Shown: positions 1 through 8,938, counted from the first letter of the stretch. The stretch is 47,155 bases of DNA from Companilactobacillus halodurans (GCF_009600985.1 NZ_VDFP01000020.1:1-47155), one strand, 5' to 3'. Numbers and translations: made by a program. Notes: generated by a model from the sequence alone, not told the origin.

Positions 1-2
1 CT

Positions 3-272
3 TACCAAAGCATTCAAGAAGCGATAAGACATCATGACATAGATATACTTAGGGAAACCACCTACAGGTATAAAAGAAATGGAACCGCAATGGATACAGC
101 CATTACAACGTTACGAAAAAATATAAACTATGTAAAAAACAGTTGCTTATTGCCATATTCCAATGGCCCTCTTGAGGGCACCATTGGAAAAATAAAGAAA
201 TTGAAAAGAAATTCTTATGGATTTAGAAATCTTAACCATTTTATTAAGAGAATAAGATTGATTTGTGCATAA
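3..272 (+). CDS. ISL3-family transposase, C-terminal part (5' cut by window edge)
   Basis: The open frame runs in from the left edge and ends at TAA 270-272. Its last residues carry the sequence NGPLEGTIGKIKKLKR followed by YGFRN-NHFIKRIRL, which is the typical C-terminal end of the DDE transposase of ISL3-family elements. These enzymes cut and rejoin the ends of their own insertion sequence. The ATG at position 90 is internal; the frame is open upstream of it with in-frame coding (YQSIQEAIRHHDI), so the gene starts outside the window. The element end follows within 70 bases. Confidence 0.85.
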   Translation, partial: YQSIQEAIRHHDIDILRETTYRYKRNGTAMDTAITTLRKNINYVKNSCLLPYSNGPLEGTIGKIKKLKRNSYGFRNLNHFIKRIRLICA

Positions 273-276
273 AAAA

Positions 277-297
277 AGTACCCTCAATGAGAGTACT
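277..297 (-). terminator. Hairpin with T-run on the minus strand, inside the IS end
   Basis: Arms AGTACCCTC and GAGAGTACT pair around an AAT loop, with a single C/A mismatch that becomes a G-U wobble on the minus strand. On that strand the hairpin is followed by seven T. It would stop transcription entering the insertion sequence from the lipoprotein operon. Confidence 0.45.
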
Positions 298-303
298 TAA
301 TAA

Positions 304-342
304 GCTCAAAAATCATTCATCAATACGATTTGACAAAGAGCC
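304..342. repeat. Terminal inverted repeat end of the ISL3-family element
   Basis: Read on the minus strand the end begins GGCTCTTTGTCAAATCG, starting with GG as ISL3-family ends do. It lies about 70 bases past the transposase stop, as expected. The partner repeat is outside the window. The eight bases that follow (GATAAAGT, 343-350) would be the target duplication if the element makes the usual 8-bp one; this is inference. Confidence 0.5.
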
Positions 343-385
343 GATAAAGTACTGTATAAAAACAGTGCTTTATCTCTCTTTTTTT
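343..385 (+). terminator. Strong hairpin at the IS junction (terminator of the lipoprotein operon)
   Basis: GATAAAGTACTGT (343-355) pairs with ACAGTGCTTTATC (362-374) around a six-base loop. A T-rich run follows on the plus strand (375-385). The hairpin is symmetric, so it probably also ended transcription of the minus-strand operon that stops at 398. On that strand the IS end now sits where the T-run would be. Confidence 0.6.
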
Positions 386-397
386 CATATTCCAAAT

Positions 398-1174
398 TTA
401 TAAATACTTTTCATTTAATTTTTTAGTTAACTTAAAAATATTGGGATTACTATTTCGGTTCTCTTTTTGATAAAAAGCCGGATTATTTAATTTAAAGCGA
501 CCATGCTTTTTAATCCAATATGTCACTTCTGGATTATTAATAGTAAAGAAATTTTCCTTCGTTAAACCGTATTTCTTGTACAACTTCTCGTGATACTTAT
601 CATCCGGTCTAAATTTCTCAAGTCCTAAAATAACTGTTGAACCGATTTTTGGCATCGGTTCAGTCTGATTTTTCATATATATAACCGTCTTAGGATCATC
701 AATGCCAAAGTCTTCACCAAGATACCGCCCTTCTATATCATTAAAGCAATATTCAGCTGTTGAAAGACCTCCGGAAAATTCAGTTTTAATAGTAGAATTC
801 TGAATTGATTTATCGCCACTAATGACTTTTTCTACAAAAATACTAGCTTTCGTTTCAGGTGTAAAAGGACGCTTCCATTCAGGCTGTAAATTCATTACCT
901 TAGCTTTGACTAAATATTGATTGCCATTTTTTAAACGCGACAGTGACATATTCGTATCATCGTAACCGCTGGGAACAGAAACAATATCATCATTAGGAGC
1001 ATTCAACTGAACTTTTTTAGAAGATTTTACTTTCTTATTCCAAACTTCCCGGTTCTTCTTAACCAATTGTGCTTGTTCAGTTTGATTGATCTCTCTTTTA
1101 TTCTGATGCTGACATCCTGCTGCCAAAGCAAAAATGACAAATAGGAAAACAAGTAAGATTTTTTTGATTTTCAT
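398..1174 (-). CDS. Putative lipoprotein of unknown function
   Basis: A 258-residue protein with a short lysine-rich N-terminus, a hydrophobic stretch and a lipobox ending in LAAGC (Cys about residue 21). It is therefore predicted to be exported and lipid-anchored on the outer face of the membrane. The mature part is highly charged and rich in Lys and Asn. I recognise no family. The start is supported by a GGGAG ribosome site just upstream. It lies 38 bases downstream of the small membrane-protein gene at 1213-1548 on the same strand, so the two are likely one transcript ending at the hairpin at 343-374. Confidence 0.75.
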   Translation of the reverse strand: MKIKKILLVFLFVIFALAAGCQHQNKREINQTEQAQLVKKNREVWNKKVKSSKKVQLNAPNDDIVSVPSGYDDTNMSLSRLKNGNQYLVKAKVMNLQPEWKRPFTPETKASIFVEKVISGDKSIQNSTIKTEFSGGLSTAEYCFNDIEGRYLGEDFGIDDPKTVIYMKNQTEPMPKIGSTVILGLEKFRPDDKYHEKLYKKYGLTKENFFTINNPEVTYWIKKHGRFKLNNPAFYQKENRNSNPNIFKLTKKLNEKYL

Positions 1175-1212
1175 TTTTAACTCCCAGTTAAAATATCAAT
1201 CCCCTTAATTGT

Positions 1213-1548
1213 TTATTTTAAGCTATCTCCCTTTTTAAATTGGCTTCCAATGAAGTAAGTAACCGCTGACATAAATATAGCTGAGATGGCAAATATAACC
1301 AATGAGCTCCAATTGTAATAGCCACCAACAAGTAACATATAAATATAAAAGACTACGAAATAAATCCCCCAGATAGCTCGCTTACTCAAATTTGAAACTA
1401 CTTGAATCAACGATAAAGCAAATATTAATAATATTTCCCATGGAAAATTATAAAAAAGTGGTTGATGATTGTGTAGGTTTAATCCCAAAACAATCAGGAG
1501 CCAAAAAATAATAAATACTATGAAATTTTTAATGACCTTGTTCTTCAT
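1213..1548 (-). CDS. Small integral membrane protein, unknown
   Basis: 111 residues with about four hydrophobic segments: near residues 9-25, 36-52, 60-75 and 78-98. It ends in a charged tail (KKGDSLK). No conserved family is recognised. It has a plausible ribosome site (AAGGGAATAT) before the ATG and precedes the lipoprotein gene by 38 bases in the same direction, suggesting a two-gene unit whose products act at the membrane. Confidence 0.65.
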   Translation of the reverse strand: MKNKVIKNFIVFIIFWLLIVLGLNLHNHQPLFYNFPWEILLIFALSLIQVVSNLSKRAIWGIYFVVFYIYMLLVGGYYNWSSLVIFAISAIFMSAVTYFIGSQFKKGDSLK

Positions 1549-1611
1549 ATATTCCCTTTCTATTAATCTCTTTTAATAGGGTAACATACTTTTTACTTTT
1601 CCATGAGAGAC

Positions 1612-1641
1612 AAAAAGAGCCCGCCAACGCGGACTCTTTTT
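1612..1641. terminator. Bidirectional-looking terminator downstream of ptsI
   Basis: AAAAAGAGCCCGC and GCGGACTCTTTTT form a stem with a CAAC loop, flanked by A and T runs so it could work on either strand. It lies 20 bases beyond the ptsI stop and would end the ptsHI transcript. Confidence 0.85.
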
Positions 1642-1661
1642 GAATTCATTAATATAGATTA

Positions 1662-3386
1662 TTACTTGTTTAAGTATTCTTCAACAAGTTTCTTGTTATC
1701 TTCATTAGTAATTGATTCGTTAACAGCACGATCTGCTAATGTAGCCAAGTCTTTTGTACTCAACTTCTTCATCAAACTTCTTACACGAAGTACTGATGTA
1801 GCACTCATTGAGTATTCATCAAGACCCATGCTCAATAGCAATGGAAGCATAGTGTTGTCACCAGCGGCTTCACCACACATGCCGGCCCACTTGCCTTCTT
1901 TATGAGCTGATTCAATAACATGCTTAATCAATCTCAAAATTGAAGGATTATATGGTTGGTAGAGGTATGAAACGTGTTCGTTACCACGATCTGCAGCCAT
2001 TGTGTATTGGATCAAATCGTTAGTACCAATACTGAAGAAGTCAACTTCTTTAGCAAATTGGTCAGCAAGAACAGCAGCAGCTGGAACTTCCATCATCATT
2101 CCTAATTGAATGTCGTCAGAAACTTTAACGCCGTCTTTAACTAACTTAGCCTTTTCTTCTTCAAAGACCTTCTTAGCATCTCTAAATTCTTGTAAAGTAC
2201 CAATCATTGGGAACATGATACGTAAGTTACCATAAGCAGATGCACGTAGCAATGCTCTTAGTTGAGTTCTGAAGATTTCTTGTCTATCCAAACTAATACG
2301 GATAGCACGGTAGCCCAAGAATGGGTTCATTTCTTCAGGAAGTGGCAAGTATGGTAAATGCTTATCACCACCGATGTCCATTGTACGGACAACAACTGCC
2401 TTACCTTTCATGCCTTCAAGAACTTTCTTATAAGCCTTAAATTGATCTTCTTCAGTTGGGAGACTGTCTGATTGCATGTACAAGAATTCTGTACGATACA
2501 AACCAACACCCTCGGCACCATTATCAATAACACCTTGTAAATCATCAGGTGTACCGATATTAGCAGCAATATCAAAGTGTTTGCCATCAGCTGTAACTGA
2601 AGGTTGATCCTTTAATTTTTCCCATTCTGCTTTTTCTGCAGCAAAATTCTTAGCTAATTCACTGTAATGTTTGATATCGTCATCGGAAGGTTCAACGATT
2701 GCAGAACCGTTTAAGCCATCAACGATGACTTTATCGCCCTTCTTAACATCTTTGGTAATCGTATCTGTACCAACAACAGCTGGCAATTCAAGAGAACGTG
2801 CCATAATGGCTGAGTGAGCTGTACGACCACCAATATCAGTAACGAAACCTTTAACATACTTCTTATTTAATTGAGCTGTATCACTAGGTGTTAAATCGTG
2901 AGCAACAATAACGACCTCATGGTCAATTAATGCTGGGTTAGGTAATGCAACGCCTAGTAGATGTGCCATGACACGTTTCGTAACATCGCGAACATCGGCT
3001 GCTCTTTCTTGCATGTATGGGTTATCTGTCATTCCTTCAAATATTGAAATGAAGTTTTCAGAAACATCGTGAAGTGCTTGTTCAGCATTAACACTCTTAT
3101 CTGAAACTTCCTTTTCAACTGCACCCGTAAATTCAGGATCAGCCAAAATCATCTTGTGAGCATCAAAAACTTGAGCTTCCTCTTCACCTAGAGATTCCTT
3201 AGCGGTATCTCTGATTTTTGTTAGCTCATCATCTGATGTTGAAATAGCATCCTTTAGACGACCGATTTCTCCATCAGCATCTGAAATACTTTTCTTAGTG
3301 AAAGACAAATCTGGTTGAACTAAAAGGTATGCTTCAGCAGTAGCGATACCATCACTTGCTGCAATTCCCTTAATAGTTTTAACCAT
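1662..3386 (-). CDS. ptsI: Phosphoenolpyruvate-protein phosphotransferase, PTS enzyme I
   Basis: Cytoplasmic general PTS enzyme I, which takes phosphate from PEP and passes it to HPr. 574 residues, the normal length. Visible in order: the HPr-binding helical domain; the phosphohistidine segment [21 protein letters not shown] at about residue 190; then the PEP-binding barrel with [15 protein letters not shown], the [20 protein letters not shown] block and the [10 protein letters not shown] segment holding the catalytic Cys. The ATG overlaps the ptsH stop by one base (TAATG), showing translational coupling. It supplies all sugar PTS permeases, including the EII set at 24.6-26.5 kb. Confidence 0.98.
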   Translation of the reverse strand: MVKTIKGIAASDGIATAEAYLLVQPDLSFTKKSISDADGEIGRLKDAISTSDDELTKIRDTAKESLGEEEAQVFDAHKMILADPEFTGAVEKEVSDKSVNAEQALHDVSENFISIFEGMTDNPYMQERAADVRDVTKRVMAHLLGVALPNPALIDHEVVIVAHDLTPSDTAQLNKKYVKGFVTDIGGRTAHSAIMARSLELPAVVGTDTITKDVKKGDKVIVDGLNGSAIVEPSDDDIKHYSELAKNFAAEKAEWEKLKDQPSVTADGKHFDIAANIGTPDDLQGVIDNGAEGVGLYRTEFLYMQSDSLPTEEDQFKAYKKVLEGMKGKAVVVRTMDIGGDKHLPYLPLPEEMNPFLGYRAIRISLDRQEIFRTQLRALLRASAYGNLRIMFPMIGTLQEFRDAKKVFEEEKAKLVKDGVKVSDDIQLGMMMEVPAAAVLADQFAKEVDFFSIGTNDLIQYTMAADRGNEHVSYLYQPYNPSILRLIKHVIESAHKEGKWAGMCGEAAGDNTMLPLLLSMGLDEYSMSATSVLRVRSLMKKLSTKDLATLADRAVNESITNEDNKKLVEEYLNK

Positions 3387-3652
3387 TATTCTGCCAATCC
3401 TTCCTTTGTCATTGTGTCACCAATAGCAACGATAGCATCAGCAGCATCGTCACCATCAGCTGAAATTGTAACATCAGCACCTTGGCCAACACCGAGTGAC
3501 ATAACACCCATGATTGACTTCAAGTTTACTGATTTGCCTGAGAATTCAATATTAATATCTGAGCTAAACTTGCTAGCTGTTTGTACTAGCATAGTTGCTG
3601 GACGTGCGTGGATTCCTGTTTCTGCAATAATGTGAAATTCTTTCTTTTCCAT
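3386..3652 (-). CDS. ptsH: Phosphocarrier protein HPr
   Basis: 88-residue HPr. The catalytic His15 sits in TGIHARPA and the regulatory Ser46 in [11 protein letters not shown], the target of HPr kinase in Firmicutes. It shuttles phosphate from enzyme I to sugar-specific EIIA domains and, as P-Ser-HPr, acts as CcpA co-repressor. First gene of the ptsHI operon, with a GGTGAGG ribosome site about 9 bases before the ATG. Confidence 0.98.
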   Translation of the reverse strand: MEKKEFHIIAETGIHARPATMLVQTASKFSSDINIEFSGKSVNLKSIMGVMSLGVGQGADVTISADGDDAADAIVAIGDTMTKEGLAE

Positions 3653-3672
3653 AATAAATACCTCACCATATA

Positions 3673-3700
3673 ATTATAAAATTCTGTAGTAGACCTACAA
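3673..3700 (-). promoter_or_regulatory. Predicted sigma-A promoter of ptsHI
   Basis: On the minus strand a perfect TATAAT (3673-3678) lies 16 bases after TTGTAG (3695-3700). It is about 20 bases upstream of the ptsH start. No other candidate in this gap is as good. Confidence 0.55.
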
Positions 3701-3812
3701 ATATTCACTAATTAATTTACCATTATCTTCAATTTTTCACAAGGGCTTTGGCCAAAAAAAGTCGTTATAAACCAAGCACGATAAGACGTTTAGCGCTTAC
3801 AACACTAGAGCC

Positions 3813-3826
3813 TGAAAGCGTTTATA
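3813..3826 (+). promoter_or_regulatory. Candidate cre (CcpA) site between ptsH and clpE
   Basis: TGAAAGCGTTTATA matches the CcpA consensus TGWNANCGNTNWCA at all but one position. A weaker half-match lies just before it (TGTAAGCGCTAAAC on the minus strand, about 3789-3803). The site is roughly 110 bases upstream of the ptsH promoter, so any role is uncertain. Confidence 0.35.
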
Positions 3827-3904
3827 TTATTTACATTTTTCAATAAAAATTGAAAAAAAGATATATTTCTTCTATTAGATAAAGAAATTTATCATTTCCA
3901 AGAC

Positions 3905-3931
3905 TTAGCACTTGCATTCGTCGAGTGCTAA
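3905..3931 (+). promoter_or_regulatory. CIRCE operator (HrcA binding site) of clpE
   Basis: TTAGCACTT, nine bases, GAGTGCTAA. This is the CIRCE inverted repeat with one mismatch at the ninth base of the left arm. It covers the spacer and the end of the -35 box of the clpE promoter, so bound HrcA would block RNA polymerase until heat or proteotoxic stress. Confidence 0.9.
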
Positions 3932-3940
3932 TTATATACT
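3912..3940 (+). promoter_or_regulatory. Predicted sigma-A promoter of clpE
   Basis: TTGCAT (3912-3917), a 17-base spacer, then TATACT (3935-3940). It overlaps the CIRCE element. Transcription would start near 3947, about 30 bases before the gene. Confidence 0.75.
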
Positions 3941-3978
3941 ACCGTTGTATCCTGTGATAAAGGAAAGGTGGGGTGCGA

Positions 3979-6180
3979 ATGTTATGTCAAAATTGTCACA
4001 AAAATGAAGCGACAATTCATCTGTACACAAGTGTTAATGGTCAACGGACAGAAGTTAATCTCTGCCAAGACTGTTATCAAAAATTAAGAAATCAAGCTAA
4101 TGAAGGTATGAATAATATGGCACAAAATCCAGGCGGATTTTCTAGTTTCGAAGACTTGTTCAACGCCTTAAATGGTGGTCAGCAACCAAACAATGCTTTC
4201 GAGCAACAAGGTCCTCAACCTCAAACGGGCAACGGCAATAGAAATAATGGCCGTCGTTCAGGAGGCAACGGAGTCCTAGATAAGTATGGTGTTGATTTAA
4301 CTGATCTCGCCAAAAAAGGTCAAATTGATCCAGTCATCGGTCGGGACAAGGAAATCGATCGTGTAATTGAAATATTAAATAGAAGAACAAAAAATAATCC
4401 AGTTCTAATTGGTGAAGCTGGTGTTGGTAAGACGGCTGTTGTCGAAGGTTTGGCTCAAAAAATCGTCGATGGCGATGTTCCTGAAAAATTGCAACATAAA
4501 CATGTCGTTAGACTAGACGTAGTTTCACTAGTTCAAGGTACTGGCGTTCGTGGTCAATTCGAGCAAAGAATGCAACAATTGATCAATGAATTACAAAAGA
4601 ACAAAGAAATTATCCTCTTTATCGATGAAATTCATGAAATTGTCGGTGCAGGTAATGCTGAAGGCGGAATGGATGCAGGTAACGTTTTGAAACCTGCCCT
4701 AGCCCGTGGCGATTTGCAACTAGTCGGTGCAACAACCCTTAACGAATATCGGACAATCGAAAAAGATTCTGCCCTTGAACGTCGTTTACAACCAGTTCAA
4801 GTTGACGAACCTTCTGTTGACGAAACTGTCCAAATCCTCAAGGGATTGCAACCTAAATATGAAGATTATCACCATGTAAAATTCTCTAAAGAAGCTATCA
4901 AATCAGCGGCAGAACTATCAGCTCGTTATATTCAAGATAGATTTCTACCTGATAAGGCTATCGATTTAATCGATGAAGCTGGTTCAAAGAAGAACTTGCA
5001 AATCAATCATGTTGATGTGGCTGACTTAGATAACAAGATTTCAGATGCTGAAGTTCAAAAGCAAGCTGCCCTCCGCAATGAAGATTACGAAAAGGCTGCT
5101 TACTATCGTGATCAAGTTACTAAATTCCAAGATATGAAGAATAGTAATAAGGATGAACCAGCAGATAAAAATATTGTAACTGAAAGAGACATTCAAAAGA
5201 TTGTTGAAGAGAAGACCAACATTCCTGTTGGAGAATTGCAATCAAACGAACAAGCTCAATTAAAGAACTTAGAAACTGATTTGAAAGGTCATATCATTGG
5301 CCAAGATAAAGCTGTTGGCGAAGTTGCTAGAGCTATTCGTCGTAACAGAGTTGGTTTCAATAAATCAGGTCGTCCAATTGGATCATTCCTATTTGTTGGG
5401 CCTACTGGTGTTGGTAAGACAGAGTTAGCTAAGCAATTAGCTCGTCAACTCTTTGGTTCAGAAGATTCGATGATTAGATTCGATATGTCTGAATACATGG
5501 AGAAACAAAGCGTGTCAAAGCTTATCGGTTCGCCTCCAGGGTATGTTGGTTACGAAGAAGCTGGTCAATTAACTGAACAAGTTCGTCGTAATCCATACAG
5601 TTTGATTTTGCTTGATGAAATTGAAAAGGCTCATCCAGATGTTATGCACATGTTCTTGCAAATCCTAGATGATGGTCGTTTGACTGATTCACAAGGCAGA
5701 ACTGTTAGTTTCAAAGATACAATTATTATCATGACTTCAAATGCTGGACAAGGTTTGCAAGAAGCAAATGTTGGTTTCGGTGCTGAAGCTTCTGGTAAAA
5801 CAAATTCAATCATGAATCGCTTATCAGAATTCTTTAAACCAGAATTCTTGAATAGATTCGATGGCATCGTTGAATTTAATTCCTTGACCAAGGACAACTT
5901 GCTCAAGATCGTTGATTTAATGTTAGACGATACTAACAAGATGATTGCTGATCAAGGTCTAAGCATTCATGTTACAAAAGATGCTAAGGATAAATTAGTT
6001 GATTTAGGCTTCAATCCTAAGATGGGTGCTCGTCCACTTCGTCGTGTAATTGAAGAACAAATCGAAGACAAGGTTGCCGATTACTTCCTAGATAACTCTA
6101 AGGATAAGGAATTGGAAGCCCACCTTGATAAGGGTGAAATTAAAATTTCAAAGTATAGTGCACCTGATACTACAAAATAA
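3979..6180 (+). CDS. clpE: ATP-dependent Clp protease ATP-binding subunit ClpE
   Basis: Hsp100/Clp AAA+ unfoldase that feeds misfolded proteins to ClpP. Order: an N-terminal zinc finger with Cys3, 6, 29 and 32 (MLCQNC...NLCQDC), diagnostic for ClpE; an Asn/Gly-rich linker; first AAA+ domain with Walker A GEAGVGKT; a UVR-type coiled segment (near [17 protein letters not shown]); second AAA+ domain with GPTGVGKT; and the C-terminal D2-small domain. A GTG six bases upstream is possible, but the ATG at 3979 is better placed behind AAAGGTGG and gives the canonical MLCQNC start, yielding 733 residues. It is divergent from ptsH and under CIRCE control. Confidence 0.97.
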   Translation: MLCQNCHKNEATIHLYTSVNGQRTEVNLCQDCYQKLRNQANEGMNNMAQNPGGFSSFEDLFNALNGGQQPNNAFEQQGPQPQTGNGNRNNGRRSGGNGVLDKYGVDLTDLAKKGQIDPVIGRDKEIDRVIEILNRRTKNNPVLIGEAGVGKTAVVEGLAQKIVDGDVPEKLQHKHVVRLDVVSLVQGTGVRGQFEQRMQQLINELQKNKEIILFIDEIHEIVGAGNAEGGMDAGNVLKPALARGDLQLVGATTLNEYRTIEKDSALERRLQPVQVDEPSVDETVQILKGLQPKYEDYHHVKFSKEAIKSAAELSARYIQDRFLPDKAIDLIDEAGSKKNLQINHVDVADLDNKISDAEVQKQAALRNEDYEKAAYYRDQVTKFQDMKNSNKDEPADKNIVTERDIQKIVEEKTNIPVGELQSNEQAQLKNLETDLKGHIIGQDKAVGEVARAIRRNRVGFNKSGRPIGSFLFVGPTGVGKTELAKQLARQLFGSEDSMIRFDMSEYMEKQSVSKLIGSPPGYVGYEEAGQLTEQVRRNPYSLILLDEIEKAHPDVMHMFLQILDDGRLTDSQGRTVSFKDTIIIMTSNAGQGLQEANVGFGAEASGKTNSIMNRLSEFFKPEFLNRFDGIVEFNSLTKDNLLKIVDLMLDDTNKMIADQGLSIHVTKDAKDKLVDLGFNPKMGARPLRRVIEEQIEDKVADYFLDNSKDKELEAHLDKGEIKISKYSAPDTTK

Positions 6181-6197
6181 TTAGTGGTGCTTATGAA

Positions 6198-6230
6198 AAA
6201 GGCTGAAACGTTAAGTTTCAGCCTTTTTTT
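6198..6230 (+). terminator. Terminator of clpE
   Basis: AAGGCTGAAAC and GTTTCAGCCTT pair around a short loop (GTTAA), followed by a run of seven T. It begins about 20 bases after the clpE stop. Confidence 0.9.
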
Positions 6231-6485
6231 ATACACTATCTTCATTTGACCAGTTTAAAATCGTTTTATAAGTTTCTACAGCACTCCAATTAGATTGAAT
6301 AAACAATAAAATTTCATTGTCCTTATTCCAAGTTAATTTGTCTCTTTGTCAACGGCTGTTGATGAGGAGTTTTCTGAGGAAACCAATTCATTTTCGAACA
6401 GCTTCTTTAATAACTCTTGATAACCTCCATTATTATTGAAAAGTCTCAAATTGCTACCAAAATTTTTGTACCAAAATAATTTGAA
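6229..6485 (-). pseudogene. Decayed remnant of an unidentified gene
   Basis: On the minus strand two protein-like segments lie in different frames. The first (6485 down to TAA at 6333) reads as FKLFWYKNFGSNLRLF then NNNGGYQELLKKLFENEL. The second, shifted by one base, overlaps its end and reads KLTWNKDNEILLFIQ then SNWSAVETYKTIL before TAA at 6229. The composition looks like real protein with one frameshift, and stops close the frame upstream. I do not recognise the family. It fills the otherwise gene-free gap between clpE and the MucBP gene. Confidence 0.4.
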
Positions 6486-6652
6486 TTATAATTGTGCTCA
6501 ATCTTTTTTACTCTTATTTTTATTCCATTGTTTAAAATTTTCTTTACTCTTTCTTGTTTTTCCTTTAAATATCTCGCTAACAGCCATCCGTCGGCATTTT
6601 CCCTACCTCTTTCATGTTAGAATTACGGTAATTTAAGTTAGAAGGGATTCTT

Positions 6653-7678
6653 ATGGGAAAGAAAATTAAAAATGAGCAATTTTCCCATAACGGGGAAAGA
6701 ACTATGGAAAATGATGTACTCTCACCTAAAGTAAAAAAAATAGCTCGCGATGATGTCGAAATCAAGGTCCATTATGTTGATTCTATCGGTAAAGAAATCA
6801 TCCAACCTACCACGATCAAGGGACACTATCTGGACAAATTAGATATTCCTTGGAAAGAGATACCGGGATATATTTTGTCATCAGTTACCAATTTTCAACA
6901 AACATTTATCCCCAATTCTGACGGAATTTATTTAGTTTATGCGAGTCAATTATCGGCACCAGTTATCGTTTACCATCGAAACACCGAGGGTAATCTAATA
7001 TCTGATCCACAATATTTGATTGGCGATTTGAATCGAAAATTTGATACTAAGCCATTAGAAGAAGCCAACCTTTTCTTGATACATGGTCCAAAAAAACCAA
7101 CTGGTCAATTTACCCAGCAGGTTCAAGAACAAGAATATACTTACAATCTTTTGCCAGTTAGAAATTATCAAATCAGTAAAGATTTATTTATCCAGACTTC
7201 AAACAACGTCCGAGTTTTTGATCAACCATTAAGTAAAAAGCCATTAGAGAAAGTCCTGCCATATGGGACAACTTGGAAAGTTTATCGAGCAGTTCAAGAA
7301 TCATACAATAATATCATTTGGTACAATCTCGGTGGAAATACTTGGATACCAAGTACAGAAAATATCACGCCAAAAGAAATCAAAAAGGAAAGCTCTCGTC
7401 AAGAAATGTTAGACAGCCCCTTAGCAGAGACAGCCAGTAACATCAGTTACACCTACTCCGTAATCGACAGCATGAACATCAACCGTTCAGTTGAAATAAT
7501 GTATTACAAAGACCAATACATAACAGCTTGGCAAACGCCTTATGGAGATATGGATAACCAAAGATACCGTGGCGGAGAAAAAGTCTTAGTTAAGAAATTA
7601 GTGCAATTGGATAATTACAGCGTTTGGGCAGAACTTAGCGATGGATTTTATATTGAAAGCAAGTATCTAAATATTTAG
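6653..7678 (+). CDS. MucBP-domain protein lacking a signal peptide
   Basis: 341 residues. After a charged N-terminus come two consecutive MucBP-like units: about residues 37-105, with VHYVDSIGKEI and an EIPGY motif, and about 106-170, with VIVYHRNTEGNLI. Then come two SH3/GW-like beta-rich segments: about 175-240, with VRVFDQPLSK and IIWYNLGGNTWI, and about 262-341, ending SDGFYIESKYLNI. MucBP domains normally sit on exported mucus-binding proteins, yet no signal peptide or wall anchor is present, and stops lie in frame just upstream. A GAAGGGA site supports the start at 6653; a second ATG at 6704 also has a good site (GGGGAAAG). Function unknown. Confidence 0.7.
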   Translation: MGKKIKNEQFSHNGERTMENDVLSPKVKKIARDDVEIKVHYVDSIGKEIIQPTTIKGHYLDKLDIPWKEIPGYILSSVTNFQQTFIPNSDGIYLVYASQLSAPVIVYHRNTEGNLISDPQYLIGDLNRKFDTKPLEEANLFLIHGPKKPTGQFTQQVQEQEYTYNLLPVRNYQISKDLFIQTSNNVRVFDQPLSKKPLEKVLPYGTTWKVYRAVQESYNNIIWYNLGGNTWIPSTENITPKEIKKESSRQEMLDSPLAETASNISYTYSVIDSMNINRSVEIMYYKDQYITAWQTPYGDMDNQRYRGGEKVLVKKLVQLDNYSVWAELSDGFYIESKYLNI

Positions 7679-7920
7679 AGAGTGGAGATGGGCGGTTAGC
7701 TCCTGGAACCTAAGACAATATGGGAAATAGACTTAGGCGTAGTGAGTTGCTCCATCGCAACTCGTTTTCAATCAGAGAGTGAAGATGGGGGGTTAGCTCA
7801 CGAGGACTAAGACAATTTCATGAATTGCTCGCGCTTTTTGCGAGTGATTTAGGAAATAGGCTTAGCCGCAATGAGTTGCCCATCGTAACTCGTTTTCAAT
7901 CAGAGAGTGGAGTTAGGTTG
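7678..7920. repeat. Tandem structured intergenic repeat (two full copies, one partial)
   Basis: Copy 1 is 7678-7774 and copy 2 is 7775-7902. A partial third (GAGAGTGGAG) begins at 7903. Both copies share the opening GAGAGTG..GATGGG, GGTTAGCTC, CTAAGACAAT, GGAAATAG-CTTAG, and the closing block ending CTCGTTTTCAATCA. Each can fold: CCTAAG with CTTAGG, and GAGTTGC with GCAACTC (copy 2 keeps the second stem with a G-U pair). Copy 2 has about 31 extra bases that form their own hairpin (CTCGC/GCGAG). The first copy starts at the last base of the MucBP stop codon. No coding potential is seen. Confidence 0.75.
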
Positions 7921-7950
7921 CCCTCATCTCAAAACATACAAATCAAAACA

Positions 7951-7989
7951 AAAACCCTTAACCAACAAAAAAGTCGGTTAAGGGTTTTT
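7951..7989. terminator. Bidirectional terminator between the MucBP gene and the AEC carrier
   Basis: AAAACCCTTAACC and GGTTAAGGGTTTT form a 13-base perfect stem around a 12-base loop. A and T runs on both sides fit a shared terminator for these convergent genes. Confidence 0.9.
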
Positions 7990-8008
7990 ACTATCTAAAT
8001 TCAAAATA

Positions 8009-8938
8009 TCAAATCAATCCACCGATTCCAAATACTAAAGGAATAGTAATCAAACTTAAAATAGTAGACAAGCTCATCAAAGAAATTGCCGGTGCTGCAT
8101 CCCCTTTTGCTTGCAAAGTGAACAATACTACTAAACCTGCGGCTGGACAAGCTGACATAACAATCGTTGTATAAAAAGCAATGCCAGTTACACCCATTAA
8201 TTTCAAAATGAATATCCCGATAATTGGGAATAACAAATTACGCAAGACTATCGTCAGCCCAATTTCTTTATTCAACATGTCCTTAGTAAATTTGATATTA
8301 GCTAAACTATTACCAATAACAATCATTGACAACGGCGTGTTGACAGAACCAACATATTTAACTACTTGATTAGGAATATCTGGAATTTTGATAGAAAAAA
8401 CAAATAAAATCGCTCCAACAATAATTGCAATAATATTAGGATTCAACAAAATTTCCCACCAATTATTTTTTTCAACTGATACTTCTTCATTTTTAAACAA
8501 GGACACGCCTTGAGTCCAGCTAAAAATATTGAATGCAGCTAAAGAAACGACCGCAAAGAATACTCCCTGAGACCCAAATAAAGAACTGATCAAGGGAATA
8601 CCCATGAATCCTGCATTGGAATAAATACTCCCGTATTGCGTAATCCGACTCAAATTTTTATCATTCAACCGTCCAAAAACTAATTTAGCAATAATAATTT
8701 CTAAAACATATAAAACTATCACACTGGCTGCGGCTAAAAGAAACTGGTGAATCCTATCTCCAGAATAAGGTTGCTCAAAAGCGTTGATAATTAAGCACGG
8801 CGACACAATGTACAATAAAACATTCGTTAAATCGCTAGATGTCTGCGAATGCATAAATTTTAATTTATTGATTAAAATCCCAATTAACATTAGGCAAAAC
8901 ATTAGAACTATTTGATTGATCAGTTGTCCAATATTCAT
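8009..8938 (-). CDS. AEC family (auxin efflux carrier-like) transporter
   Basis: 309-residue membrane protein with about ten hydrophobic segments in the two-times-five layout of the AEC family. The family's SACPAAGLVVLFTLQ stretch lies near residue 262, and an NAGFMGIPLI motif near residue 110. Family members export or exchange small organic acids such as malate; the substrate here cannot be read from sequence. It stands as a single gene between the terminator at 7951 and the rpoN terminator. Confidence 0.85.
   Translation of the reverse strand: MNIGQLINQIVLMFCLMLIGILINKLKFMHSQTSSDLTNVLLYIVSPCLIINAFEQPYSGDRIHQFLLAAASVIVLYVLEIIIAKLVFGRLNDKNLSRITQYGSIYSNAGFMGIPLISSLFGSQGVFFAVVSLAAFNIFSWTQGVSLFKNEEVSVEKNNWWEILLNPNIIAIIVGAILFVFSIKIPDIPNQVVKYVGSVNTPLSMIVIGNSLANIKFTKDMLNKEIGLTIVLRNLLFPIIGIFILKLMGVTGIAFYTTIVMSACPAAGLVVLFTLQAKGDAAPAISLMSLSTILSLITIPLVFGIGGLI

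Noticed and set aside
1603..1905. Plus-strand open frame opposite the ptsI end
   Set aside because: Antisense shadow of ptsI starting inside the terminator region, with no family match.
3747..3772. CtsR box upstream of clpE (TTTGGCC / GGCCAAA region)
   Set aside because: The second heptad does not match GGTCAAA and the spacing is poor. The CIRCE element is a far better operator.
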